A stretch of DNA of 64,000 nucleotides from Bacillota bacterium. GTDB lineage: Bacteria > Bacillota > Limnochordia > Darwinibacteriales > Darwinibacteriaceae. Below are positions 1 to 8,426 of the stretch, piece by piece. Each line of letters opens with the position of its first letter. The stretch's first letter is position 1. The translations under genes were made by a program, and so were the position numbers. Location of the stretch: positions 1 to 64,000 of the forward strand of contig DURH01000020.1 of assembly GCA_012837385.1 (NCBI GenBank), given 5' to 3'. The notes under the pieces were generated by a model. It was given only the letters and a program-made list of their open reading frames with translations, was not told the DNA's origin and searched no databases.

Positions 1-236
1 AAGGATTTGGCGGCACCTTGGTGCTTGATGTAACCGTCGAGGGCGGCAAGATTACAGCCATCGAAATAGTGGAAACGAGCGAAACGCCGTTTATCGCTGA
101 TACAGCCTTTAAGGAACTGATCCCCGCCATTATCGAAGCGCAGGGACCTGTAGATGTAGTCAGCGGAGCAACCTTCACTAGTAGGGCAGTGGAAAATGCT
201 GTGCGTGATGCCCTGAGCAAAAAGGAGGGCCAATAA
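1..236 (+). CDS. rnfG: RnfG-like FMN-binding domain protein, C-terminal part (5' truncated by window edge)
   Basis: Frame 3 reads GFGGTLVLDVTVEGGKITAIEIVETSETP...VVSGATFTSRAVENAV; SGATxTS is the FMN_bind motif; followed directly by rnfE and rnfA. Confidence 0.8.
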   Translation, partial: GFGGTLVLDVTVEGGKITAIEIVETSETPFIADTAFKELIPAIIEAQGPVDVVSGATFTSRAVENAVRDALSKKEGQ

Positions 237-237
237 T

Positions 238-825
238 ATGAAACCGTTATGGGATGGTCTGTTTAGGAAAAACCCTGTGTTAGTGCTTGCCCTTGGGCTG
301 GTACCTGCTGTGGCAGTGACCACCACCGCCATGAATGGCCTGGCTTTGGGGCTGCTGACTGTGGCTATTTGGCTGGCAGCTACCATTGTCAGCAAGGCGG
401 CTGCTCCTTACGTCCCTGCGACGGCGCGGACGGCAGTGCGGTTGCTCATTCTCATCGTATTGGTTGTCTGTGTTTACGCCGTGCTGCTGAGGCGGAACCC
501 CAGCTTGGTCGCGAGCCTGGGCATCTTCCTGCCCCTCATAGCTGTTAATGACCTGCTGCTCAGGGCTGGCAGGGAAGAACAGGGTATGAAAGAAGCCCTC
601 CTTAACACTCTAGGTCAGGGCTTAGGATTTGCCCTGGCTCTGTTGGTGCTCGGCATGATCAGGGAATTCTTGGGCTACGGGTCCCTTTTCGGTACACAGA
701 TCCTCTCTGGACGCCTGGCGCCCTTGTCCTTGGCCAGCACTGTCCCAGGGGGTATGATCATCCTGGGGCTGGTTATGGCTGTAGTGAATCTAGTGAGCAA
801 GCAGGGAGGGGAACTGCATGAGTAA
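238..825 (+). CDS. rnfE: Electron transport complex RnfE-like membrane subunit (divergent, lacks conserved Cys)
   Basis: KNPVLVLALGLVPAVAVTTTAMNGLALGL, LGIFLPLIAVNDLLL, LGMIREFLGYGSLFG match the RnfE/NqrD pattern; follows FMN_bind protein. Confidence 0.85.
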   Translation: MKPLWDGLFRKNPVLVLALGLVPAVAVTTTAMNGLALGLLTVAIWLAATIVSKAAAPYVPATARTAVRLLILIVLVVCVYAVLLRRNPSLVASLGIFLPLIAVNDLLLRAGREEQGMKEALLNTLGQGLGFALALLVLGMIREFLGYGSLFGTQILSGRLAPLSLASTVPGGMIILGLVMAVVNLVSKQGGELHE

Positions 826-1351
826 TGGACTAGAAATCTTGGCGCAGACAGTCGTTAGTGGAAACCTAATCTTGATTCAGGGTTTGGGGCTCTATGCGCT
901 CACCCGGTATACTAAGAATGTCAAAGAAGCCGTTGAGGCGGGCATAAGCGTTGTCACCAGTATGCTGGTGGGCTCAGTGCTGCTCTGGCTGTGCGGCTCG
1001 ATTATTCCGTCATCACCCGTTCCTCAGCTTGGTTTCTACCTGTTAGCAGCCTTGGCAGCAGCCGTTTTGGCGCCTCGGATTCTGAAGCAGGATCCCTCCG
1101 CTGAAAAGATGGCAGTGGACAGTGCCTTGGTTGGACTTTTACTGCTGCTCGGCCGGGACGGCGTTACAGGTGTCCAGAACGTTTGGATCGCTTTAGGTGC
1201 GGGAGTGGGCTACCTATTGGTGTTGGTTGTTATGGCAACCATAAGGAAGCGTTTGGAGCTGGCACCTATACCGAAGCCGCTGCAGGGATTGCCCATTCTG
1301 CTGATTACAGCGGGCTTATTGGCCGCGGCACTGATGGGCTTTAGATTCTAG
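818..1351 (+). CDS. rnfA: Electron transport complex RnfA-like membrane subunit (divergent, lacks conserved Cys)
   Basis: Multi-TM protein of Rnf/Nqr A/E size with GLGLYALTRYTKNVKEAVEAGI and DSALVG positions; overlaps rnfE by 8 bp. Confidence 0.75.
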   Translation: MSNGLEILAQTVVSGNLILIQGLGLYALTRYTKNVKEAVEAGISVVTSMLVGSVLLWLCGSIIPSSPVPQLGFYLLAALAAAVLAPRILKQDPSAEKMAVDSALVGLLLLLGRDGVTGVQNVWIALGAGVGYLLVLVVMATIRKRLELAPIPKPLQGLPILLITAGLLAAALMGFRF

Positions 1352-1364
1352 GATGGTTGAGATG

Positions 1365-1403
1365 AAAGCTCCGGGGAAGCCTTTTTTTCCCCGGAGCTTT
1401 TTG
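1365..1403 (+). terminator. Rho-independent terminator after rnfA
   Basis: Inverted repeat AAAGCTCCGGGGAA / TTCCCCGGAGCTTT followed by T residues. Confidence 0.85.
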
Positions 1404-1498
1404 CGATCAAACCCTATAAGAAACATATCTGAAAAAAGAGGTTTTATTCAAATCATGCAGAAATTAATAGTGCCCAGGGAGCAAAAGGAGAGAGTATT

Positions 1499-1864
1499 AT
1501 GCCCACGAGACAGCGAGTGGTTCTGCTCATCCTCGTTTTGCTCAGTCTGCTGCAGCAGGGGGTTCGTTGGAAGCTGAGCAGCCCTGAGGCGGCAGTCGTG
1601 CAGGCGGCGGAGCCTACAGCAGCAGCCCAGACGGAGGAACCGCACTGCCTGCTTGTTCATGTGAATACAGCTGGAATGGCCGAACTACAGACGCTCCCAG
1701 GCATTGGCCCAGTATACGCGGAACGAATTATCGCGGCACGTAAGGAAGAACCCTTTCGCGAGAAGCATGATCTGCTCAGGGTATCTGGCATCGGTGAGAA
1801 GCGTCTGGCCAGGATCGCTGATCTGATCTGCTTGTACTATGACGAAGATGAGCAGATCAAATAG
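1499..1864 (+). CDS. comEA: ComEA-like helix-hairpin-helix DNA-binding protein
   Basis: N-terminal hydrophobic anchor plus VNTAGMAELQTLPGIGPVYAERIIAARKEEPFREKHDLLRVSGIGEKRL; upstream of comEC. Confidence 0.9.
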   Translation: MPTRQRVVLLILVLLSLLQQGVRWKLSSPEAAVVQAAEPTAAAQTEEPHCLLVHVNTAGMAELQTLPGIGPVYAERIIAARKEEPFREKHDLLRVSGIGEKRLARIADLICLYYDEDEQIK

Positions 1865-4127
1865 CTCACTGGTGCTCTTTCCCTTCATGGCTCTGGGAAT
1901 CCGCTTGGGTTCCCAGGGCTTGTTTGACCCTGGCATACTCCTCATCGTCGCTGCGGCCGCAGCCTTAATCTGGCTCATTTCTGCCTATAGAGGATCCGCC
2001 AAGGCCTGGTTCTTTCGCCTTGTGCTGGGCTTGGCCGCGGTCGCTTTGGGGCAGCTGGCCATCCTTCCCCAGGAGGTTTGGGTGGTTCCCAGGGAGGGGG
2101 AGTTCATCGGTCAAGTCTATCAGGTACAGAAGTTAACGTATGATCAGCGGGTCTTAGTGCACCTCAAGCCTTCCCGGTTGCAGGTCGCCGTTCACCTACC
2201 TTTGGACGTCTCAATTTCGCCAGGAAATGAACTTACCTTTTGGGGTACGATAGCCCAGCCCAATCAGGCACCCAATCCGGGAGCGTTTTGCTACCGGGAT
2301 TACCTGCGTCGGTTAGGGGTGTTCGGGGTGTGCTATCCAACCGAATTCCAGGTTACGGCTGGGGATAATCCTGGACTCTTGGCACGGGCACGAGGGGTGA
2401 TGCGGCGGAATATCGTGACACACATCCGCGATCCAGGGTTGGTCTTGGCTTTGGTCCTGGGAGAACGAGATGAGCTGGGAGAAGGGCGTAGGGACAGCTG
2501 GAGGCTGCTTGGCATTTCCCATCTCCTCGCGATCTCAGGTATGCATGTGGGCTATGTGGCCCTGGGCGTAAGCCTGGTGGTCAAGCGGTTTCCGTGTCGC
2601 CCCTTGTTCAAGCTGGCCCTTCTTCAGGGCCTGCTCCTAAGCTATATTGTTATATCGGGAACAGGGGCCTCTGGTTGGCGCGCCTTTTTGGTGAGCCTGC
2701 TGGGCGGCTATGCTGGCTTGCGAGGGCTGCGCCGTGACCCCCTGCACATTTGGGCCACCGCCGGGCTGATCATGCTGCTGGTCAAGCCCGCTTTGGCTTT
2801 CGATCTCAGCTTTGCGCTGTCCTTTGCAGCTTCCGGTGGCATTCTGCTCTGGTCACCTACTATGCAGGTGCGGTGGAAGAGCCGCACTCTGACCTACCTT
2901 GCCCAGTCTCTGCTCTTGTCCCTCACCGCTCAGTGCAGCTTGGTACCCTTCCTCATGGGCAGCTTTGGAGAAGTGGCCCTGTTAGGTCCCCTGGCCACCC
3001 TGTTGTTCCTACCCTGCGCGGCAGTGTTGATAGTGGGGGGTCTGCTCACAGCCTTGGGTCTGGGGTCGCTGGGTATAGGCAGTGTTCTCAACAGAGTTAT
3101 GCAGGTGGTGCAGGCCATGGAAGCACTGCTGCTGCCCTATGCCCGGCAGTGGAAACTGGGCACCCTTAACTTGTGGGAAATATCGCTGTGGTGGGCGCTC
3201 TTCATCTATGCTGGTTGGCGCCTCAGGCAGCCCCGTTTGACCAAGCCCTGGCGGACCTTAGCCCAGCTCTGCAGCTTGTTTGTCATTGTCTTGTTCATCT
3301 CAACCTTGCCACCGGTGGTACGCCGCCCCTTAGAGATTACCGCACTCAACGTTGGGCAGGGAGACAGCTTCTATGTGCGCACCCCCAGCGGGCTGCATCT
3401 GTTGATTGATGGAGGGGGCGACCTATATCCCTGGCAGCCGCGGACTCGGGATGCAGGGGTAGAGCGTGTTGTGCCCTATCTCCGCCACCGGCAGGTGGAG
3501 AGATTGGATTACGTCATTCTCTCCCATCCCCATGATGATCATTTGGGAGGGCTGTTGGCGGTTTTGGAAGAGTTTGAGGTGGGTATGGTGCTGGACAATG
3601 GTCACGATCATCCCAGCCCAACCTATGAACGCTACTTAGAGCTCTTGGAAGAGAAAGAGATCCCCTATCATCCGGTTAGGGCAGGGGACAGGGTCGACCT
3701 GGGAGATGGGATTACCCTAACGGTGCTCTATCCCCAGGCACTGAGGCCAAATCTTCGGTCCGCACAGAACAATAACTCCCTGCTCCTGCGTCTGCAGTAT
3801 GGCGGCGTCCGGATGCTCTTCACCGGCGATTTGGAAAGTGCAGTGTTATATGATCTGGCCCACGACCCCAACCTAGACTTGCAGTCCCAGTGGTTGAAGA
3901 TTCCCCACCACGGCAGTCGCGGCAGTATGGAACCTCATTTCTATGCCGCGGTGGATCCTGCCTGGGCTGTAATACCGGTGGGACCCAACAACTTTGGCCA
4001 TCCCCACGAAGAGGTCGTGGAAGAGCTTAATAAACGGGGGATCGTGTGGCGGACCACATACGAAGAGGCACAAACTTTTCAGGTCTGGTGGGGAGTGTGG
4101 GGCAGGTTTACCAGGGGTCCATCGTGA
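1839..4127 (+). CDS. comEC: ComEC/Rec2 DNA internalization protein
   Basis: 762 aa, many TM segments with LAISGMHVGY, C-terminal metallo-beta-lactamase domain SHPHDDHLGG. Confidence 0.95.
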   Translation: MTKMSRSNSSLVLFPFMALGIRLGSQGLFDPGILLIVAAAAALIWLISAYRGSAKAWFFRLVLGLAAVALGQLAILPQEVWVVPREGEFIGQVYQVQKLTYDQRVLVHLKPSRLQVAVHLPLDVSISPGNELTFWGTIAQPNQAPNPGAFCYRDYLRRLGVFGVCYPTEFQVTAGDNPGLLARARGVMRRNIVTHIRDPGLVLALVLGERDELGEGRRDSWRLLGISHLLAISGMHVGYVALGVSLVVKRFPCRPLFKLALLQGLLLSYIVISGTGASGWRAFLVSLLGGYAGLRGLRRDPLHIWATAGLIMLLVKPALAFDLSFALSFAASGGILLWSPTMQVRWKSRTLTYLAQSLLLSLTAQCSLVPFLMGSFGEVALLGPLATLLFLPCAAVLIVGGLLTALGLGSLGIGSVLNRVMQVVQAMEALLLPYARQWKLGTLNLWEISLWWALFIYAGWRLRQPRLTKPWRTLAQLCSLFVIVLFISTLPPVVRRPLEITALNVGQGDSFYVRTPSGLHLLIDGGGDLYPWQPRTRDAGVERVVPYLRHRQVERLDYVILSHPHDDHLGGLLAVLEEFEVGMVLDNGHDHPSPTYERYLELLEEKEIPYHPVRAGDRVDLGDGITLTVLYPQALRPNLRSAQNNNSLLLRLQYGGVRMLFTGDLESAVLYDLAHDPNLDLQSQWLKIPHHGSRGSMEPHFYAAVDPAWAVIPVGPNNFGHPHEEVVEELNKRGIVWRTTYEEAQTFQVWWGVWGRFTRGPS

Positions 4128-4151
4128 ATTAAACAGCGGGAGTGATGGATT

Positions 4152-5141
4152 GTGGACAAGACTCTGCTGGATAGACTGGCGACAGAACCCCTGCCCAGGG
4201 TGATTTGGGTCCATGGCCCAGAGTCTGTGTGGCAGGACCAGGTGTATGATGTTTTGAGGCAGAGAAACTCAGAAGACAGCATGGCCCAGTGGAACTGGTC
4301 CGTGTTTCACGGCACCAAGGACTTGAGTTTGGACCCCATACTTATAGAACTGGCTACAGTGCCGTGGGGCGAGGCACCGAAAATCGTGGTGCTGAGGGAT
4401 GCCCACTTGGTGCCAACTGCCACTATGGAGAAGTTGGTGAGTTGGCTCCAGGATAATCCTGAGGCCAACTGCCTGGCCCTATTCTTCGATGCCGTGGACA
4501 AGCGCTGGAAATATCTCAAGGTTCTGCGCAAACTAGCCCTAGAAATCGAGTGCTCCCCCCTGGAAGGGGAGCGCTTGACCCGTTATGTGCTGGACTATTG
4601 CGCCCAGCGCGGCAAGAAGATGGAAAGGGTGACAGTAGAGCATTTTTTGGCCCGAGCGGACGGAAACCTCAATTTCATCCATAACGAACTGGAAAAGCTG
4701 ATCGCCTTTGTAGAAGGGCGGGAAGTGATCACGGCCCAGGATATCCAGGCCCTCACTTCGCTGTGGCCTGGGCAAGTTGCGGATCACACCATTTTCCAGC
4801 TTACAGACTTGATCGTGCAGAAAAAGCGCGGCGAGGCCCTAGGTGTCCTCAAGCTCTTGCTCTCAGGTGGGGAGTCTCCACTGCGCATACTGCCCCTGAT
4901 TGAGCGTCAGCTCCGCCTAGTTCTGGCGGCCAAAACATCATCTGGAAATTGGGAAGCTACTGCTCAGGAAATGGGGGAAAGCAGTGCTTGGGCCCTGAAG
5001 AAACTGCGCGCCCAGGCCAAGAAGTTTAGCCTGGACGAAATCTTCCTAGGTTTTCAGGCTGTTGTGCAGGCCGATGGCGAGCTGAAGCTGGGGGCTTCCG
5101 GGGAAGAAGTGCTTACAGATTTGATCATAAAACTGACTTAG
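4152..5141 (+). CDS. holA: DNA polymerase III delta subunit
   Basis: 329 aa HolA-like, downstream of comEC and upstream of convergent rpsT (common Firmicutes order). Confidence 0.9.
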   Translation: MDKTLLDRLATEPLPRVIWVHGPESVWQDQVYDVLRQRNSEDSMAQWNWSVFHGTKDLSLDPILIELATVPWGEAPKIVVLRDAHLVPTATMEKLVSWLQDNPEANCLALFFDAVDKRWKYLKVLRKLALEIECSPLEGERLTRYVLDYCAQRGKKMERVTVEHFLARADGNLNFIHNELEKLIAFVEGREVITAQDIQALTSLWPGQVADHTIFQLTDLIVQKKRGEALGVLKLLLSGGESPLRILPLIERQLRLVLAAKTSSGNWEATAQEMGESSAWALKKLRAQAKKFSLDEIFLGFQAVVQADGELKLGASGEEVLTDLIIKLT

Positions 5142-5144
5142 AAA

Positions 5145-5188
5145 AGCAAAAACGCCTCATCCAAGTGGAAGGGCGTTGCTTTTTTTAT
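5145..5188. terminator. Bidirectional terminator between holA and rpsT
   Basis: AAAAGCA..AACGCC / GGCGTTGCTTTTTTT inverted repeat between convergent genes. Confidence 0.7.
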
Positions 5189-5445
5189 GCGTTGTTCGCT
5201 AGTCTTTTGCTCAAACGAGATTTCTTGCGGGCTGCTGTATTCTTGTGGATAACGCCGTTTGCGGCTGCTTGATCCAGAGCCTTGAATGCCTTGCGAAGGT
5301 GGGCAGGGGCGTTACTGGGATCGTTCACTAACGCGGCCTCGTACTTCTTAATCGTAGTCTTCAGGGCAGATTTCCTCGAAATGTTGCGCACGCGTTTCTT
5401 CTCGTTGACTAGAATCCTCTTTTCAGCGGATCTGCTGTTGGCCAA
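5185..5445 (-). CDS. rpsT: 30S ribosomal protein S20
   Basis: MANSRSAEKRILVNEKKRVRNISRKSALKTTIKKYEAAL... S20 sequence. Confidence 0.97.
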   Translation of the reverse strand: MANSRSAEKRILVNEKKRVRNISRKSALKTTIKKYEAALVNDPSNAPAHLRKAFKALDQAAANGVIHKNTAARKKSRLSKRLANNA

Positions 5446-5518
5446 ACCAGTTCACCTCCTCAGGCAAAATTACCCTCTCATTATACCATCTGAACCAGGC
5501 GAGTTCAATAGTTCGTGC

Positions 5519-5548
5519 TGAATAACCTTTTCCCTTTAGGTTACTCTA
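5519..5548 (+). promoter_or_regulatory. Candidate forespore (SigG/SigF-type) promoter of gpr
   Basis: TGAATA (5519-5524), 17-nt spacer, TACTCTA (5542-5548); about 20 bp upstream of the gpr ATG. Confidence 0.45.
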
Positions 5549-5569
5549 TCAGTGATTGGAGGAGAGACC

Positions 5570-6643
5570 ATGGAAAACCTTCGGGAAGAGGACCTGTTGT
5601 TCGCTAAGCACAATATCAGAACTGACTTAGCTCTGGAATCACACCAAGCGGTGATTGAACGAGAAGGCCCTCCAGAACTGCCAGGCGTCAAGGTGCATAC
5701 GGAAAAAGAACCTGGAATTACCATAACCCGTATTGTGGTGGAAAATGATCTCGGTGCCCAAATGATGGGCAAAGCTCCTGGAAACTATTCTACCATAGAA
5801 TCCACCGGTTTGCGAGAACACAACCGCGATCTTCACGAACGAATTGCCCAGCTTCTGGCTAAGGAAATTGAATGGTTCTTTGAGCAGTCAGAAGTGGGTG
5901 CGGAGGATCCGGTTCTTGTTGTGGGGCTGGGTAACTGGAATGCAACTCCGGATTCCTTGGGCCCAAAGGCCCTAGATAACCTCATGGTTACTCGCCATCT
6001 CTTGGAAATGTCCCCTCCTGAGCTGCGCCAAGGCCTGCGGCCGGTGGCGGCCATTGCCCCTGGAGTACTGGGGCTGACAGGGATTGAGACCGGTGAAATC
6101 ATTATGGGAGTGGTTGACCGCATGGGGGCCAAGGCGGTTATCTGCATTGATGCCTTGGCCAGTCGGAGCGTTGACCGATTGTGCAGCACCATTCAGATCT
6201 CAGATACGGGAATTCATCCCGGTGCAGGGGTGGGTAACCGCCGCCTGGCCATCAACAAGGAAACCCTGGGCATTCCAGTGATCGCCCTCGGTGTACCAAC
6301 TGTGGTTCATGCTGTCACCATCGTCTCAGATGCCCTCAATCTCTTGGAAACAGGGGGAGAAGGGCAGAACCCGAGCATGGAAACATCGCCTGGACGTACT
6401 AAGTTCAATATCGACCCCAAGGCGTTGATGAGCGGTGAACCCACAAGCCCAGCCGCGCCTCCGCCCCTAGATCGCAGGCAGCTGATCAGTCAGGTGCTGG
6501 ATCCCTATTTCAGCAGTATGATCGTCACGCCCAAAGAGATCGATCTCCTCATCGATGAGGTGGTGGATGTTATTACAGGGGCGCTGAACACAGCCTTTCA
6601 TGAGGGCGTAAGCTACGATGAGGTTTTCAAGTACCTCAGTTAG
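5570..6643 (+). CDS. gpr: GPR germination endopeptidase (spore protease)
   Basis: RTDLALESH, GLGNWNATPDSLGPKALDNLMVTRHL, IDALASRSVDRLCSTIQISDTGIHPGAGVGNRR motifs; start ATG 5570 with RBS GGAGGAGAG. Confidence 0.97.
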   Translation: MENLREEDLLFAKHNIRTDLALESHQAVIEREGPPELPGVKVHTEKEPGITITRIVVENDLGAQMMGKAPGNYSTIESTGLREHNRDLHERIAQLLAKEIEWFFEQSEVGAEDPVLVVGLGNWNATPDSLGPKALDNLMVTRHLLEMSPPELRQGLRPVAAIAPGVLGLTGIETGEIIMGVVDRMGAKAVICIDALASRSVDRLCSTIQISDTGIHPGAGVGNRRLAINKETLGIPVIALGVPTVVHAVTIVSDALNLLETGGEGQNPSMETSPGRTKFNIDPKALMSGEPTSPAAPPPLDRRQLISQVLDPYFSSMIVTPKEIDLLIDEVVDVITGALNTAFHEGVSYDEVFKYLS

Positions 6644-7190
6644 CAGCCCTTCTCAGGGGTTGGTTGACTAGGATGTGGCCCCCAATTGATTCCGTCACCT
6701 GGCCATCCACGAGAATCTGCACCTGCTGGATGTGGTCAAACTCAGTGAGGGTGTTCACAATGGCAGTGACCAGGTAAGACTCCAAAAGGGAACCGCCGTT
6801 AAAACCAGTTACAATCTCTCTGCTGAAGTTGGCAGTGGCCAGTCCGTTTTCAACGGTTAGGTTCAGCAGTTTAGCTGTATGTGGTACCGAAGCAAACAGA
6901 TCTTCATGGGTGAGGGGGCCGTTGAGCAGGGCCTGCAGTGCTGCTGTAGGGCTGGCAGGTCCCCCGATTTCCCGCTGCACAGGAACAAGGAGAAACTCCG
7001 TAGGTTCAGATTTGATAAGGTAAATGGTTACATAGTCTAGCGCGGGTTCAGCTGGGGGCTGAGGCACTATCTCACCTTGCTGAACCTGCTGCAGTTCTTT
7101 CAGCTGGTTATGTAAGGAGAAAAGAGCCCAACACCCGACTGCCACCCCTAGGGCAAGCAATGTGATGAGAATGATCTTGACTGCACGCAT
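6636..7190 (-). CDS. GerMN domain sporulation/spore germination protein
   Basis: Signal anchor plus VTIYLIKSEPTEFLLVPVQREI...ALQALLNGP...TANFSREI; GerMN-type repeat. Confidence 0.85.
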   Translation of the reverse strand: MRAVKIILITLLALGVAVGCWALFSLHNQLKELQQVQQGEIVPQPPAEPALDYVTIYLIKSEPTEFLLVPVQREIGGPASPTAALQALLNGPLTHEDLFASVPHTAKLLNLTVENGLATANFSREIVTGFNGGSLLESYLVTAIVNTLTEFDHIQQVQILVDGQVTESIGGHILVNQPLRRAAN

Positions 7191-7231
7191 GTGCTCATCC
7201 CTTCCCAGGAGAATTGGCTACTACGAGTTTA

Positions 7232-7260
7232 TCATATTTTCCCTGGCAAACAAATATATT
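7232..7260 (+). promoter_or_regulatory. Candidate SigE-type promoter of spoIIP
   Basis: TCATATT (7232-7238; fits KMATATT), 14-nt spacer, AATATATT (7253-7260; 5/8 to CATACAMT) upstream of the spoIIP ATG at 7281. Confidence 0.45.
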
Positions 7261-7280
7261 GCCAAGAGAAGAGGTGGTGA

Positions 7281-8364
7281 CATGGGTCTGCGGCTCCGCC
7301 GGATGTACAAACGGATTCGCCGTCGCACTAGTGCGCTAGGACAGGGTTTTCAGGTTGTTCCCCTCATGATTCTTGCTCTACTCTTCCTGTCTCTGTCTCT
7401 CAGCGGCTACCAGCTGCTGATCAAGGAGGCCGGTTTTGATCATACATTAGCCCGCTCCCTGCTGAACTTGGGTATGCCCGGCAATGGCGGAGCGCAGCAG
7501 CAGCAGGAAAGTGCGGATCTGAGCCTGTTTCTCTATTGGCTGACCAATTATGATTTCCGGGATCCCTTGAGCATGGTGGAGTCTACTCTACCCTTTTCAC
7601 CGCAAGTGGTGCTGCACATGCGAGTTTGGGAGGATCGGCCCTTTGTTTTTGTTCAGGAGCTGTCTTTCGCTCCTGACCCAGTGCGTCCGCCCGGTTTGGA
7701 GGCGGGGATTGAGCGGCTGGAGGTTGGGGAAGCTGCTCCTAGGGTTTTGATCTACCACACCCATTCCTCAGAGATGTACTTGGGACGAGCTCTGGAAACA
7801 GGGCAATCTCTGCAGGCGCACTACCAGTTTCGGAATCAGGCGGATCCCACAATTACTGGAGTGATGGCTGTGGGACGCCACCTGTCTAATGCCCTAACCA
7901 GCCTGGGAATGGAGACACTGCACGAGACCAAGATCCACACTCTGCCCAGCATCAACAACTCTTACAGCAACTCAGAACGGACAGTGCGGGAGATCCTGAG
8001 CAAACAGAAGAGCTTTGACCTGGTAATTGACGTGCACCGCGACGCGGGGGTGCCCAATCCCACCGTTCGCATCAACGGCAGGGATGTGGCCCGCATTGCC
8101 ATTGTGGTGGGAACGGCACAGAACATCCCCTTGAGCCATCCTAACTTCCAAGAAAATCTGGCCTTGGCTTACAAGATCAAAAGTCTGTGCGATACCATGT
8201 ACCCTGGTTTGATGCGTCCTGTGCAGGTGCATAAGGAGGCAAGGTACAATCAGCACCTGCATCCCGCCAGCCTGATCTTGGAGATTGGGTCGGTGGAAAA
8301 CACCCTAGACGAAGCACTTCTAGCCGCGGAAGTGCTGGCGAATGTCCTGGTTCGCGTCCTCTGA
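7281..8364 (+). CDS. spoIIP: Stage II sporulation protein P
   Basis: VLIYHTHSSEMY, VIDVHRDAG, LILEIGSVENT motifs; ATG 7281 preceded by GAGGTGGTGA; ORF-track start at 7162 is inside the divergent gerM region. Confidence 0.95.
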
Positions 8365-8426
8365 CAGGATTTTGCCCTTCGAAGGAGAATCCTTCAATTT
8401 GTTGCTAGGAAGAGGAGCGAGAAAGA

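Noticed and set aside
1353-1577. 74-aa plus-strand ORF after rnfA as a possible small protein
   Set aside because: Spans the rnfA terminator and the comEA RBS; composition looks random.
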